A stretch of 64,000 nucleotides of DNA, taken from the NCBI GenBank assembly GCA_023390335.1, contig JAEWCZ010000062.1, positions 58,255-122,254 on the forward strand. The letters run 5' to 3'. The translations under genes and the position numbers were made by a program. Positions 45,550 through 55,005 of this stretch are shown in pieces (position 1 is the first letter of the stretch; each line of letters begins with the position of its first letter). Below the pieces are notes generated by a model that was given only the letters and a program-made list of their open reading frames with translations, was not told the origin of the DNA and searched no databases. The DNA comes from Bacillota bacterium (lineage in GTDB: Bacteria; Bacillota; Clostridia; Acetivibrionales; DSM-1351).

Positions 45550-46097
45550 TAGTTAATCCTCCCACATTACAAATTGCATCAGCAAATTTTCCCTTTTGAG
45601 TTTCTTATAGCAATTATACCATTCTAATTCCTCTTAAGACTATAAAAGATGCTTTACCGATAAATTAGCATAAAAAAGCCCACAGTGTTTTTTTTAACTG
45701 TGGTTGGATTTGTGAATGCAAATTCAATTATTAAAAAAAGGGGCTGTCGTAAAATTAATTTTATGTTTTTCAGCCTATACGCGAGTATAAATTGTATCAA
45801 TGGAAGCTTGGTTAAAGATATTTGCAGGTGTTTATCGACGAAGACGGATATTTTACCGGAAAACCTATCACGAGGTAGGTTTTAGCGAAACCATGAAGCA
45901 TGGACGATGAATGTGAGCGACGGTAAAATATCCTAAGATGAACCGCTAGAAACTCTTGCAAATATCTTGGAAGCAATCATTGATATAATTTTATACGGGA
46001 GCATCGGTGTTAAAACAGAAAAACTGCTTTGCGACAACCCTCTCTCTTTTTTATTTTTACTTGACAAAAGAAATTAACAAAAATTCCTTATCATTAA
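45550..46097. other. Intergenic region upstream of mcrB, holding the second MITE-like repeat
   Basis: 548 bases. Bases 45550-45739 should contain the mcrB promoter. Within this, a possible stem AAAAAGCCCACAGT/ACTGTGGTT lies near 45673-45705. Bases 45740-46042 are the repeat. The remaining 55 bases separate it from the GH3 stop. Confidence 0.6.
45740..46042 (+). repeat. MITE-like dispersed repeat, copy 2, with terminal inverted repeats
   Basis: About 300 bases related to copy 1 at 13752. The left end GGGGCTGTCGTAAAA and the right end CTTTGCGACAACCCTC are imperfect inverted repeats. The core 45783-46001 aligns with copy 1 almost without gaps, at about 88% identity by eye. The central hairpin reads AAAACCTATC/GGTAGGTTTT here against AAAACCTTC/GAAGGTTTT in copy 1: bases changed but pairing kept. 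Coding frames are not conserved between the copies, so it is non-coding: a miniature transposable element, a structured RNA, or both. Confidence 0.78.
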
Positions 46098-48356
46098 TTA
46101 ATTTTTATTTAATATGTCAACAAGCTCATCAATCCTCTGTTCGCTGATTAATCCTTTACTGAAATATACCAGTGATCTGAGAACGGTATAGTATATCATT
46201 TTGTCCTTAAAGTCGCTCCCGTCATCCTCCATGCCGTTAAATACCATTTCAAATGCTTCCGGGTATTGTTCTTCAAGCTCCCTAAAAAGTTTTTTTCCCA
46301 AAGGATTTTCCTTTATATCTCCTATAGTGGAATTCTTATGATAAAACTTTCTTACCACATCAGGTGAATTGATTTTTATTCTGGCAGTAAGCCTTATATC
46401 TTCTGATGATGCACCAATGAGTATATCAAAATCTCCTTTTTGAACTCTGTAGGACTGTTTCGTCGTACAAAAATGTGAAAATGCTGAGCTGTTGAGTTTT
46501 ACGCATACTTCCTTTTCTTCTCCGGGCAGCAATTTGATTTTTCCAAATTGCCTAAGATCCTTAACCGGACCAGTAGTCCCTACTGCCCCGACATAAACCT
46601 GGTATATTTCCTTCCCCAGTCTGTCTCCGGTATTTTTTATTCTGAAGCTAAAGCCTATTTCTTCATTTATGTCAAAAACCTGGGAGTCCAGCTTTAATGA
46701 ACTGTACTCGAAACTCGTATATGACAGACCATGTCCGAAGCAAAACAAAGGTTTAATCTTTTTCCTATCGTAGTATCTGTAGCCTACAAACACGGATTCC
46801 CTGTAATTAACCTCATCATTCTCTCCCGGAAAATTGAGATACGACGGATTATGTTCTAAAGCAACCGGGAAAGTTTCTGCAAGTTTACCACAGGGATTAG
46901 CGATGCCCATCAACAGTTTGCAAACAGCTCCGGCTCCGGCCTGTCCCCATAAATAGCCTTCCATTACTGCCTTTGCCTTATCTATCCATGGCATAGCAAC
47001 AGGAGCACCATTGGACAGAACTACAATAACATTTGGGTTTATCTTGCAAATCTCGGCTATTAATCTGCTGTGTGAAGCAGGTATCTCCATGTGTGTCCTG
47101 TCATAGCCTTCAGATTCATAGCTCTCAGGAAGTCCGGCAAATATCACAACCTTTTGCACACTGGAGGCTATTTTTCCAGCCTCATTTATTAATTCCTCGT
47201 CAGGAATATCACAATTTAAATCATATCCTGGTGCATAGGGAATGCTGTATCCCAGAAGTTCACACATCTCTTCGTATGCCGATTCGAGCCTCGTAGGAAT
47301 AACATGTGAACTTCCTCCTCCTTGAAATCTCGTTTGTTTAGCCAGCATTCCAATAAAAGCTATTTCCTCACCTATGGACAGTGGAAGCACCCGATCCTCA
47401 TTTTTAAGGAGCACTATGCATTCACAGGCAATATCCCCAGCCTTTTTATGATTTATAGCTTTTATGTCACCGGGTATATTCACCTTCTCCACTTCAACGG
47501 CCTTGAATGCCAATTCAAGAACTCTTTCCACAGACTTATCAACCACTTCGACAGGAAGCTCTTTATTATTAACAGCATAAATAATTTTCTCAGTGTTGAC
47601 CATTCCCGAAGATGGCATTTCAAGGTCTAGCCCTGCCTTTAAGCATTCCACCCTGTCATTAACAGCTCCCCAGTCTGATACTACAAGACCGTCAAAACCC
47701 CACTCATTTCTTAATATATCTGTGAGAAACTTTCTGCTTTCACATACATATTCACCATTTACCCTGTTGTATGAACACATTACAGTCCATGGTTTTCCGA
47801 TTTTCACAGCTGTTTCAAAGCTTTTAAGGTATATTTCTCTCAGGGCACGCTCATCAATGACAGCATTTACTGATAGTCTTCTGTGTTCCTGGTTATTGGC
47901 AAGATAATGCTTTAGGGAAGTTCCGACGCCATTTGCCTGTATACCTTTGATCAAGTGTCCTGCAATAGTTCCTGACAGGTACGGATCCTCTGACAGGTAC
48001 TCAAAATTTCTGCCGCAGATTGGAGACCTTTTGATATTGCAGCCCGGGCCAAGAATTATATTTACGCCTTCAAGACGTGCCTCGCAACCCATAGCCCCTC
48101 CCACCTGCTCCATCAACTCTGAATCCCAAGAGCAAGCAAGCAACGATTCTGACGGAAAGCAGGTGCATGGAACAGTTGTTAAATTACCGTCGATAACAGC
48201 CTGCTTTCGAAGACCTGCGGGTCCGTCTGACACCATAATTTCAGGTATTCCAAGCCTCTGTACGGCCTTTGTGTGCCAAAAGTCGCTTCCCGACAGTATA
48301 TTCGCTTTTTCTTCCAGGGTCATTTCGGATATTAAGCCTTTTATTTTTTCCCTCAT
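46098..48356 (-). CDS. Glycoside hydrolase family 3 beta-glycosidase (cytoplasmic)
   Basis: A 752-aa enzyme releasing terminal beta-linked sugars, probably beta-glucose or xylose. The N-terminal barrel has the nucleophile in VVSDWGAV (D228) and the substrate-binding KHYLANNQEHRR near 149. The GH3 C-terminal alpha/beta sandwich lies at about 310-520 and a fibronectin-like domain at about 560-650. There is no signal peptide, so it acts on imported sugars. It is the last gene of the catabolic cluster, 19 bases after the Gfo/Idh/MocA gene. Confidence 0.93.
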   Translation of the reverse strand: MREKIKGLISEMTLEEKANILSGSDFWHTKAVQRLGIPEIMVSDGPAGLRKQAVIDGNLTTVPCTCFPSESLLACSWDSELMEQVGGAMGCEARLEGVNIILGPGCNIKRSPICGRNFEYLSEDPYLSGTIAGHLIKGIQANGVGTSLKHYLANNQEHRRLSVNAVIDERALREIYLKSFETAVKIGKPWTVMCSYNRVNGEYVCESRKFLTDILRNEWGFDGLVVSDWGAVNDRVECLKAGLDLEMPSSGMVNTEKIIYAVNNKELPVEVVDKSVERVLELAFKAVEVEKVNIPGDIKAINHKKAGDIACECIVLLKNEDRVLPLSIGEEIAFIGMLAKQTRFQGGGSSHVIPTRLESAYEEMCELLGYSIPYAPGYDLNCDIPDEELINEAGKIASSVQKVVIFAGLPESYESEGYDRTHMEIPASHSRLIAEICKINPNVIVVLSNGAPVAMPWIDKAKAVMEGYLWGQAGAGAVCKLLMGIANPCGKLAETFPVALEHNPSYLNFPGENDEVNYRESVFVGYRYYDRKKIKPLFCFGHGLSYTSFEYSSLKLDSQVFDINEEIGFSFRIKNTGDRLGKEIYQVYVGAVGTTGPVKDLRQFGKIKLLPGEEKEVCVKLNSSAFSHFCTTKQSYRVQKGDFDILIGASSEDIRLTARIKINSPDVVRKFYHKNSTIGDIKENPLGKKLFRELEEQYPEAFEMVFNGMEDDGSDFKDKMIYYTVLRSLVYFSKGLISEQRIDELVDILNKN

Positions 48357-48375
48357 ATGTCTCTCCTCAATTATG

Positions 48376-49392
48376 CTAATATTCTATTGGAACTTTGATC
48401 CCGCTTTCGGATGCTTTAAGTGCCGCAAATATTACTTTGAGTGTTTTTACCGCATCACCTGCTGATATTGGAGATTCCTTTCCCTTTACCACTGCATCCA
48501 CAAAAGCATCAACTATGCCGGAACGGGTTTGTGCCGGAAGCTTGTATGATACAGTCTCTCCGTTCTTCCAGACCACCTCAACTCCACACTGCGGTGCTTC
48601 GTTGATTTTTATTACTCCGTTTGTGCAATATATTCTAGTTGAATTGTCAAGTAATCCGTAATTGGACCAGGAAGCCGTGACTGTTCCGACAATTCCATTT
48701 TTTGTTGTCAATAGACATATTGCATTGTCATCAACTGAAATAGGGTTTCCATCTGCATCCTTTTTATCAAAGGCACCTACAATTGCAGAAACATTTTCAA
48801 AATCTTCTTCCAACATCCATCTCATCAGGTCGATTTTGTGAACACCAAGATCCCCCATAGCTCCTAAAATAGCTGAGTTTTTATTAAAAAACCATGTATT
48901 TTTTGTTTTATCAACTCCCCAATTTTCAGGACCGCTATGAGAAAACTCGCTTTTAAAGAATATTACTTTTCCAAGCACTCCAGAGCTAATTAATTCTTTT
49001 GCCTTAACATGTGCCGCATCCATCCTCTGGTTTTGTGCTATCATCAGAAGCTTGCCGGCATCTTTTGCTGCCTTGTCCATTGCAATACCATCTTCAACAA
49101 TAGTGGCAAGAGGCTTTTCACACAGGACATGTTTTCCTGCCTGTAAAGATTTTATTGTTACCTCGGCATGGGTGGCATTAGAAGTACAAACAATTACTCC
49201 ATCCACTTCTTTGTCATTAAGCATATCTTCATAGTTTTTATATACCCTGCCGCCATATCTTCCGGCCAATTCACTCGCCCTATTCTCCACAAGATCAAAA
49301 AAGCCTGCAATTTCTATGTCCGGATTGCTATCGCATTCAGGTGCATGGCGAAAACAGGTAATTGCTCCGCAGCCGATTATTCCAATTCTCAT
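48376..49392 (-). CDS. Gfo/Idh/MocA-family NAD(P)-dependent sugar oxidoreductase
   Basis: A 338-aa dehydrogenase. The Rossmann motif GIIGCGAITCFRHAPE opens the protein, and the signature HVLCEKPLA lies near residue 90. The C-terminal beta-sheet domain (about 130-335) binds substrate. The family oxidises or reduces sugars and sugar alcohols, including 3-keto-glycosides. It lies between an isomerase/epimerase and a GH3 enzyme, so it probably processes the imported sugar. The exact substrate is unknown. Confidence 0.9.
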   Translation of the reverse strand: MRIGIIGCGAITCFRHAPECDSNPDIEIAGFFDLVENRASELAGRYGGRVYKNYEDMLNDKEVDGVIVCTSNATHAEVTIKSLQAGKHVLCEKPLATIVEDGIAMDKAAKDAGKLLMIAQNQRMDAAHVKAKELISSGVLGKVIFFKSEFSHSGPENWGVDKTKNTWFFNKNSAILGAMGDLGVHKIDLMRWMLEEDFENVSAIVGAFDKKDADGNPISVDDNAICLLTTKNGIVGTVTASWSNYGLLDNSTRIYCTNGVIKINEAPQCGVEVVWKNGETVSYKLPAQTRSGIVDAFVDAVVKGKESPISAGDAVKTLKVIFAALKASESGIKVPIEY

Positions 49393-49462
49393 TTTCTACC
49401 TCCATCCAAGCCGCATTTAGTTTACATAATAACTGTTATACTTAAACGATTACTGTTTATTC

Positions 49463-50227
49463 TTAATAGTCAAAGACCGACATGCAAGACTTGGTCTTCC
49501 TTAATCCATCTGCTACAGGGTCTTTGGCAAAATATTCGTACCCTATATACCCGTCAAAAGCTGTCTTCCCGATCTCCTCAAATATTCTTTTATATTCCAG
49601 TTCACCGTAATAAAGTTCATTTCTGCCCGGATTACCTGCCGCATGGAAATGTCCTATTTTAGAAACATTAGGTATGATCCTTCTCAGCAGGTCTCCCTCC
49701 ATTATCTGTTGATGGTAAATATCATACAGAACCTTTACGTTTGGACTTCCGACCTCATCTATTATCTGAAAGGCTTCGTCGGAACTCCACAAATAATAGC
49801 CCTCATGGTCAACCCTTGTGTTCAGCGGTTCTACCACAAGAGTAATATCATTCTCTTCAAGCATCTGAACACATTCCTTCAAACCTTCAACTAATGCTCT
49901 ATGCTGCTCCTCACGACTTTTCCCGGTATCATTACCCACCTGGGATATAAGCTTCTTACACTCCAGCTTTTTTGCTACTTTAATCGAAGCTTCAAGCCCT
50001 TTTTTATACTCATCCCTCTGGGATGGATCAACCAGACTGACAAACTTTGTACAACATGCCGTAAGAGTCATGCCCAATTGTTTTTTCACTTCAATCAGCC
50101 TGTCTATATCCTTATCCCACCAGCACCAAATTTCAAAATTATCATAACCGCACTCTTTTATTTCTTCCAATCCCTTGTATATGTCTTTTCCAAAGTATAA
50201 TGCATCAACACAGATCGACACCTTCAT
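49463..50227 (-). CDS. Sugar phosphate isomerase/epimerase (hydroxypyruvate isomerase-like TIM barrel)
   Basis: About 254 aa, AP-endonuclease-2-like TIM barrel. Metal-site elements are visible: VVEPLNTRVDHEGYYL near 145 (Glu), LYDIYHQQIMEGD near 180 (Asp, His), IGHFHAAGNPGRNEL near 210 and YIGYEYFA near 240 (Glu). ATG 50225-50227 follows GAGGTG by 7 bases and is preferred to GTG 50242. It starts 70 bases upstream of the Gfo/Idh/MocA gene. The two families are partners in inositol and 3-keto-sugar pathways. Confidence 0.88.
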   Translation of the reverse strand: MKVSICVDALYFGKDIYKGLEEIKECGYDNFEIWCWWDKDIDRLIEVKKQLGMTLTACCTKFVSLVDPSQRDEYKKGLEASIKVAKKLECKKLISQVGNDTGKSREEQHRALVEGLKECVQMLEENDITLVVEPLNTRVDHEGYYLWSSDEAFQIIDEVGSPNVKVLYDIYHQQIMEGDLLRRIIPNVSKIGHFHAAGNPGRNELYYGELEYKRIFEEIGKTAFDGYIGYEYFAKDPVADGLRKTKSCMSVFDY

Positions 50228-50264
50228 TATGCAGCACCTCACTTTATAATTTTTTGTTATGTAT

Positions 50265-50302
50265 GAAAAAAGCGGCTAAAGTCGGCTCATCGCCTAGCCG
50301 CT
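50265..50302 (-). terminator. Rho-independent terminator between the dehydrogenase and isomerase genes
   Basis: On the minus strand AGCGGCTA pairs with TAGCCGCT and is followed by TTTTTT. It follows the dehydrogenase stop and precedes the isomerase, so the cluster is probably read as two or more overlapping transcripts. Confidence 0.75.
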
Positions 50303-50318
50303 AGTCTTGCTTTCTTTT

Positions 50319-51371
50319 TTAATAGGTTATCAATACTTGAATTGCCTTCTCGGGATTCTTATCAACTATTTCATATGCTGTTGCAACCTCATCATATGGT
50401 ATCTTGTGTGTAATTAAATTATCTAGTTTTAAGTTCCCAAGAATTTTTAAACAGGATTCTGTCCTCCTGATATTGTCCCACAGATTTCTGAAGGAAGGGT
50501 CTATATTATTTGTCTGTGATTGCTTTATTCCAATTCGGTTGTGATGGAATTCTTCAGACAAATCCAACTCCTTTATCATACCCTGATACCAACTGAGAGC
50601 AATAACACTGGTTTCCGGTGCAGCTATCCGCACAGCCTCATTCAGTGCTTTTGAGTTTCCGGTAACCTCTATAACTACATCAGCACCTCTGTTGTTTGTC
50701 AGCTTACGAATTTCTTTAGCAATGTCGGAACACTCTTTAGGATTAAAAACCTGGTCGCATCCGTTTTCGAGAGCAGCCTCTAGTCTTGTATCAAACATAT
50801 CTATTCCATAGACTTTAAACGCACCACTCATTTTTGCCATCTGTGCCACCAGTTGGCCCAGAACCCCAAGCCCCATTACCACAACTGTATCTCCCAGCTT
50901 TATATGGCTGTCTAAAATTCCGTTAAAGGTAGTTATCAGATTTGTTAAAAATATTCCGTATTCAGGCTTGATACCATCCGGTAAGGCAATTACATCATTT
51001 TCAGCCTTAACTACTTCAGATTGATGAGGTGCGGAGGAACAAACTATGTCCCCTACCTTTATATTTTTCACCTCTGCACCAACTTCAATTACTCTTCCGA
51101 CACTAGCATAACCCATGTACCATACTCCGGGGTCGCAGCTTTTTATCGGATACTGCCAACTTTCAGTATTATCTGCATCTTCAAATAATCTCGTATCCGG
51201 GTCGTATTTTCTTCTAAAAAACGGTGCAACTCCCCTATAAACATTCATTTCCGTTCCATGGCTGAGTCCCGAACAAATAGCCTGAATCCTGACTTCATTT
51301 TCCTTCATTTGCAGCTCAGGAGCGTTCTCCACCTTTAACTGCCTTGGCCCATTGTAAACCATAATTTTCAT
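50319..51371 (-). CDS. Zinc-type medium-chain alcohol/polyol dehydrogenase
   Basis: About 350 aa. It has the MDR fold with an N-terminal GroES-like domain (GLSHGTEMNVYRG) and a nucleotide-binding domain with VVMGLGVLGQLVAQMAK near residue 150. The usual structural-zinc cysteine cluster is not visible, so it may keep only the catalytic site. ATG 51369-51371 follows AGAGGA. It lies in the sugar cluster between the binding protein and the isomerase, so a sugar or polyol is the likely substrate. Confidence 0.85.
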   Translation of the reverse strand: MKIMVYNGPRQLKVENAPELQMKENEVRIQAICSGLSHGTEMNVYRGVAPFFRRKYDPDTRLFEDADNTESWQYPIKSCDPGVWYMGYASVGRVIEVGAEVKNIKVGDIVCSSAPHQSEVVKAENDVIALPDGIKPEYGIFLTNLITTFNGILDSHIKLGDTVVVMGLGVLGQLVAQMAKMSGAFKVYGIDMFDTRLEAALENGCDQVFNPKECSDIAKEIRKLTNNRGADVVIEVTGNSKALNEAVRIAAPETSVIALSWYQGMIKELDLSEEFHHNRIGIKQSQTNNIDPSFRNLWDNIRRTESCLKILGNLKLDNLITHKIPYDEVATAYEIVDKNPEKAIQVLITY

Positions 51372-51514
51372 ATATGATTCCTCTTTTCTGTAGCAATATT
51401 GGTTTTTCCGTTCCTTAAGCTGATATTTATTCAACACTAGAACGATAATTTGTTCTGGTTAGCCTCCCGGAAATTTAAATCCAAGGAGGCGGCACAGAAC
51501 TTTTATTTCAATAA

Positions 51515-52867
51515 CTATTTCATAAGTTTCTCAAATTCACTAACAGCCTTATCTATTGATTTTTGAATATCCTTGCCAGCTATAACTTCTGTACACAAAG
51601 TTGGCAACGGACCATTTGGCCACGCATCAATCTGACTCCACTGAGCAACAGGAATATCTCCGGGTACTGCTCTCTCTGATTGATTTACAAATGCATTTAG
51701 CCATTCATCCTGTGAGAAGTAAGTATCACTCATAACAGCCTTGCTTGAGTTGAGGAGAGACAGCGTTTTTGATGCCTTAAGCTGGTTTTCAGGACTGCAG
51801 AAATATTTTACCCACTGTTTGGAAGCGTCTGCATTCTTTGTTGTCTTGAATACTACTATCGGAGCTGAGAATGCTATTGAGGATGGCCCTTCCCCGCTCT
51901 TACTTGGCATAACTGCCGAAGCAAATTTACCTTTAAGCTGCGGTGCCTGCTTTTCAATATTGTTTTTTGTTTCAGCAGTTACACCAAATACCATTGCCAC
52001 CTTTCCTGCCATAAATTCTGAAACAGGATCATATGATGGGTCTACCATATTGGGAACTGCAATTTTATGCTTCACATTGATATCTCTCATAAGCGACAGG
52101 GAATCTATTCCCGCCTGTGTATTAAAATCTGGCTTGGTATATCCTTCATTCATCAGGTTGCCCCCTGCACCTCCTAAAAGTGCAAACCATGTTTGATCAA
52201 ATCTTGCCATCATATTGAACCAAGCAAGACCTGCTCTTGTGATATTGCCCTTAGCATCGGTTTTTGTGAGCTTTTTACCTGTTTCAATCATTTCATCCCA
52301 GGTTTTTGGAGGAGAAGTTACTCCTGCTTCAGCAAAGTAGTCTTTGTTGTATAGAAGTACTCTTGTATCAAAGCGCCATGGTATCCCATACCAGTGACCG
52401 TTTTGGTATGCTTCATCCTTGCCTGCCTGGAACCATGAATCTTCTCCCATCTCTTTTGCTACATCATCAATTTGCATGGGACCAAATTTTTCTCCACCCA
52501 TTTTAATAAGTGATGCCGTAAAGAATACATCCGCTACATCCGGAGCCTCTCCGCCAGTACATGCCAGAGTGTACTTGTTTAATGCCTGACCCCAGTCTAC
52601 AATTGAGTATTTAACCTTTATGCCTGTTTTTGATTCAAAATCTGCTGTCATATCCTTGAGCATCTTATCCTGAGCAGCGGGATCGGAGCCATACTTCTGT
52701 ATCCAGAAAGAAATTTCTTTAGGCTCGCTTGATTTTGAATTGCCGGTTGTTGAAGAACTACTCTGTGTTTGCTTGCTGTCCTCAGTTGAGGAACCGCATG
52801 CTGCAAAGCTTGCCACCATCATTGCCATTACAAGTATTACGCCGATGAGTCTAATTGCTTTTTTCAT
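51515..52867 (-). CDS. Sugar ABC transporter substrate-binding lipoprotein (family 1)
   Basis: About 450 aa. The signal ends in a lipobox (VASFAAC), followed by a Ser/Thr-rich linker to residue 45. The fold is the large SBP_bac_1 type (GIKVKYSIVDWGQALNKY, GEAPDVADVF). It supplies the two permeases upstream. No ATPase is in the cluster, so it likely shares an MsmK-type ATPase encoded elsewhere. ATG 52865-52867 has GGGAGAAG before it. A 6-bp GC stem (51462-51490) between this gene and the next could stabilise its mRNA. Confidence 0.9.
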   Translation of the reverse strand: MKKAIRLIGVILVMAMMVASFAACGSSTEDSKQTQSSSSTTGNSKSSEPKEISFWIQKYGSDPAAQDKMLKDMTADFESKTGIKVKYSIVDWGQALNKYTLACTGGEAPDVADVFFTASLIKMGGEKFGPMQIDDVAKEMGEDSWFQAGKDEAYQNGHWYGIPWRFDTRVLLYNKDYFAEAGVTSPPKTWDEMIETGKKLTKTDAKGNITRAGLAWFNMMARFDQTWFALLGGAGGNLMNEGYTKPDFNTQAGIDSLSLMRDINVKHKIAVPNMVDPSYDPVSEFMAGKVAMVFGVTAETKNNIEKQAPQLKGKFASAVMPSKSGEGPSSIAFSAPIVVFKTTKNADASKQWVKYFCSPENQLKASKTLSLLNSSKAVMSDTYFSQDEWLNAFVNQSERAVPGDIPVAQWSQIDAWPNGPLPTLCTEVIAGKDIQKSIDKAVSEFEKLMK

Positions 52868-53171
52868 TTCTTCTCCCTTGTATAATGATTTAACATTATA
52901 CATTTTCCTTTCTTGATAGTTTTTTTATAGTTATCACAGACGGCTGTGGATAGTTGGTTTTCCTAATTTGGAGGTACTAACCACAGCTGTTTGCTTATTT
53001 ATTGATTATTTTGATATCGTATATGGTTTTATATTGAACAAGGCTGGATTTAATAAACGGTTCTGTGAAAACGCAGATAGACTTATTTGCATGTGTGACG
53101 AACTTTCAGTGCCTACAGGCAAGCTTTCTTGGATTACATTGAGCTATGCTCTTATAGTTAAATTAATTGCT
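52868..53171. other. Intergenic region between permease and binding-protein genes, with an inverted repeat
   Basis: 304 bases. GCTGTGGATAGT at 52943-52954 and ACTAACCACAGC at 52976-52987 pair at 11 of 12 positions, about 75 bases upstream of the binding-protein ATG. It may be an operator for the LacI regulator or a leader hairpin. A plus-strand open frame here has no family features. Confidence 0.4.
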
Positions 53172-54029
53172 TTATCCCTTAACTGCACCGGCGGTCAAGC
53201 CGCTAATTAAATACTTCTGTAAAATTGCAAAGAGTATTATTGCAGGCAAGGTTATTAATACTGAGGTAGTCATTGTAAGTGCCATATTCGAATTTCCACC
53301 AAACTGACCTATATAATCGTAAATCCCTATGGCTGCCGGCTTCAAATCATTATTTGATAGGATTACACTTGCCCACATAAACTCGTTCCAAGCAAGTATA
53401 AAAGAGAATATTGCGGTTGCTACTACTCCCGGCAGAGAAATTGGAAGAGCGATTTTTATGAATATTCCAAATCTTGTGCAACCGTCGATAGTAGCGCTTT
53501 CTTCCAATGAAACAGGTATAGCTGAAGAGAAATAACTTTTGATCATCAATGTACAAAATGGAATGCCCCACATTGAATACGCGATTATTAATCCGGTATA
53601 AGTATTTGTCAGTCCTGCTCTAAACATTATAAAATAAAACGATATAAAAGGCAGAACTCCCGGAATAAGCTGCGATAGTAGCATTAATACAACTGTTGAT
53701 TTTTGAAGCTTTCTTTTTGCAAATCTGCTTATACTGTAACCGCACAAGGTAGCCAATACAACACTTATTATAGTTGACATAACTGAAACATACAGGGAAT
53801 TAGCCATATATTTCAGTAGAGGAAGCGTGGACCATACTTCAATATAATTGCTAAAGTTAAGTACTTTAGGGAAATATGTTGGCGGAGATAACATAACCTC
53901 ATTACTTGGTTTTATTGATGTGATAAACATCCAATAAAATGGAAGCAATATAAAAATAGAAGTTAGTGTCATTACAATATAGTGCTTCAATGCAGGTTTA
54001 ATTTTTTTAATCGATCCATTTTTTAGCAT
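53172..54029 (-). CDS. Sugar ABC transporter permease (MalG/LacG type)
   Basis: A 285-aa membrane subunit with six hydrophobic segments. The EAA loop is EESATIDGCTRFGIFIKIA near 190, followed by LPISLPGV. It follows the MalF-type gene by 18 bases. The C-terminal LISGLTAGAVKG ending is typical of this family. Confidence 0.92.
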   Translation of the reverse strand: MLKNGSIKKIKPALKHYIVMTLTSIFILLPFYWMFITSIKPSNEVMLSPPTYFPKVLNFSNYIEVWSTLPLLKYMANSLYVSVMSTIISVVLATLCGYSISRFAKRKLQKSTVVLMLLSQLIPGVLPFISFYFIMFRAGLTNTYTGLIIAYSMWGIPFCTLMIKSYFSSAIPVSLEESATIDGCTRFGIFIKIALPISLPGVVATAIFSFILAWNEFMWASVILSNNDLKPAAIGIYDYIGQFGGNSNMALTMTTSVLITLPAIILFAILQKYLISGLTAGAVKG

Positions 54030-54047
54030 TCTGACTGGCCCCTTTCT

Positions 54048-54956
54048 TTATGTGGCATGATCGGTTTTCAGTGATCTTTTTATATAGTACAACGATGGTA
54101 TCATCACAATAATCAGCATTACTACACTGAAAGCGGCAGCATAACCATATTTGAAGTTGGTAAATGCCTCACTGTAAACCCTTACCGCCAGAACCTCAGT
54201 AAGATTTAACGGCCCTCCCTTAGTAACCAAATAGCTTATATTAAAGTTATTAAATTGCCAGATACCTTCCAATAGGATAGAAGTTTCAACAATAGGTAGC
54301 AGTGAAGGAAGAGTAATTTTGGTAAACTGCTTCCACTTACCCGCGCCATCTACATTTGCTGCTTCATACAACTCTACAGGTATGGTTTGTAAGCCTGCTA
54401 AAAACATTACCATCATAAAAGGGAAAATACTCCACACATTTATAAGGATTACCATAATCATTGGCAGTGAGATAAATCCAAGATATACATCCGTCTGACC
54501 CAGAAAATTAATTGGCTTGTCAATAAGATTAATATCCATAAGAAACCTGTTTATAGGACTGAAGGATTCACTCAGCAGTAATCTCCAAACTGTTGCTGTT
54601 ACAAGTGGTGGAGTTACCCATGGGGCCAAAAAGATGGCTCTGAAAAAGGTTCTTCCTTTGTAACCCTTGTTGAGTTCTGTTGCAACAATCATTGCTAGAA
54701 TGGAACCGAAAAACAAGGAAAAAATGGTAAAAAATAATGTGTTAATTATAATTCTTAATGTTGATGGATCGCTAATTGCTTTTAAATAATTATCAAACCA
54801 TATAAATGGCCTATCCGTTTTCAGTAATTGAATGTCAAAGAAAGACATTCTTATCGAATCCAAACTGGGATATATATGTACAAATACTATACCTAACAAG
54901 GCTGGAGCCAGCATTATTAAAGGAGTGTATTTGTCCAACTGACGAAACGGCTTCAT
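54048..54956 (-). CDS. Sugar ABC transporter permease (MalF/UgpA type)
   Basis: About 302 aa with six membrane segments. The EAA loop is EAANVDGAGKWKQFTKITLP near 215. ATG 54954-54956 has GGAGG 7 bases upstream; the longer open frame that overlaps the regulator is not supported. It is the first transporter gene, 49 bases after lacI. Confidence 0.92.
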   Translation of the reverse strand: MKPFRQLDKYTPLIMLAPALLGIVFVHIYPSLDSIRMSFFDIQLLKTDRPFIWFDNYLKAISDPSTLRIIINTLFFTIFSLFFGSILAMIVATELNKGYKGRTFFRAIFLAPWVTPPLVTATVWRLLLSESFSPINRFLMDINLIDKPINFLGQTDVYLGFISLPMIMVILINVWSIFPFMMVMFLAGLQTIPVELYEAANVDGAGKWKQFTKITLPSLLPIVETSILLEGIWQFNNFNISYLVTKGGPLNLTEVLAVRVYSEAFTNFKYGYAAAFSVVMLIIVMIPSLYYIKRSLKTDHAT

Positions 54957-55005
54957 GAGAATACCTCCATGGCAAAAAATATTATTTACTTTACTTTGTG
55001 AAAAT

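Noticed and set aside
45803..45910. A plus-strand open frame in repeat copy 2 starting MEAWLKIFAG
   Set aside because: Copy 1 has a TGA after three codons at the same place. The frame is not kept between copies.
52968..53210. An 80-codon plus-strand open frame between the sugar permease and binding-protein genes
   Set aside because: It overlaps the 3' end of the permease gene, has no family features and runs against the operon. Probably chance.
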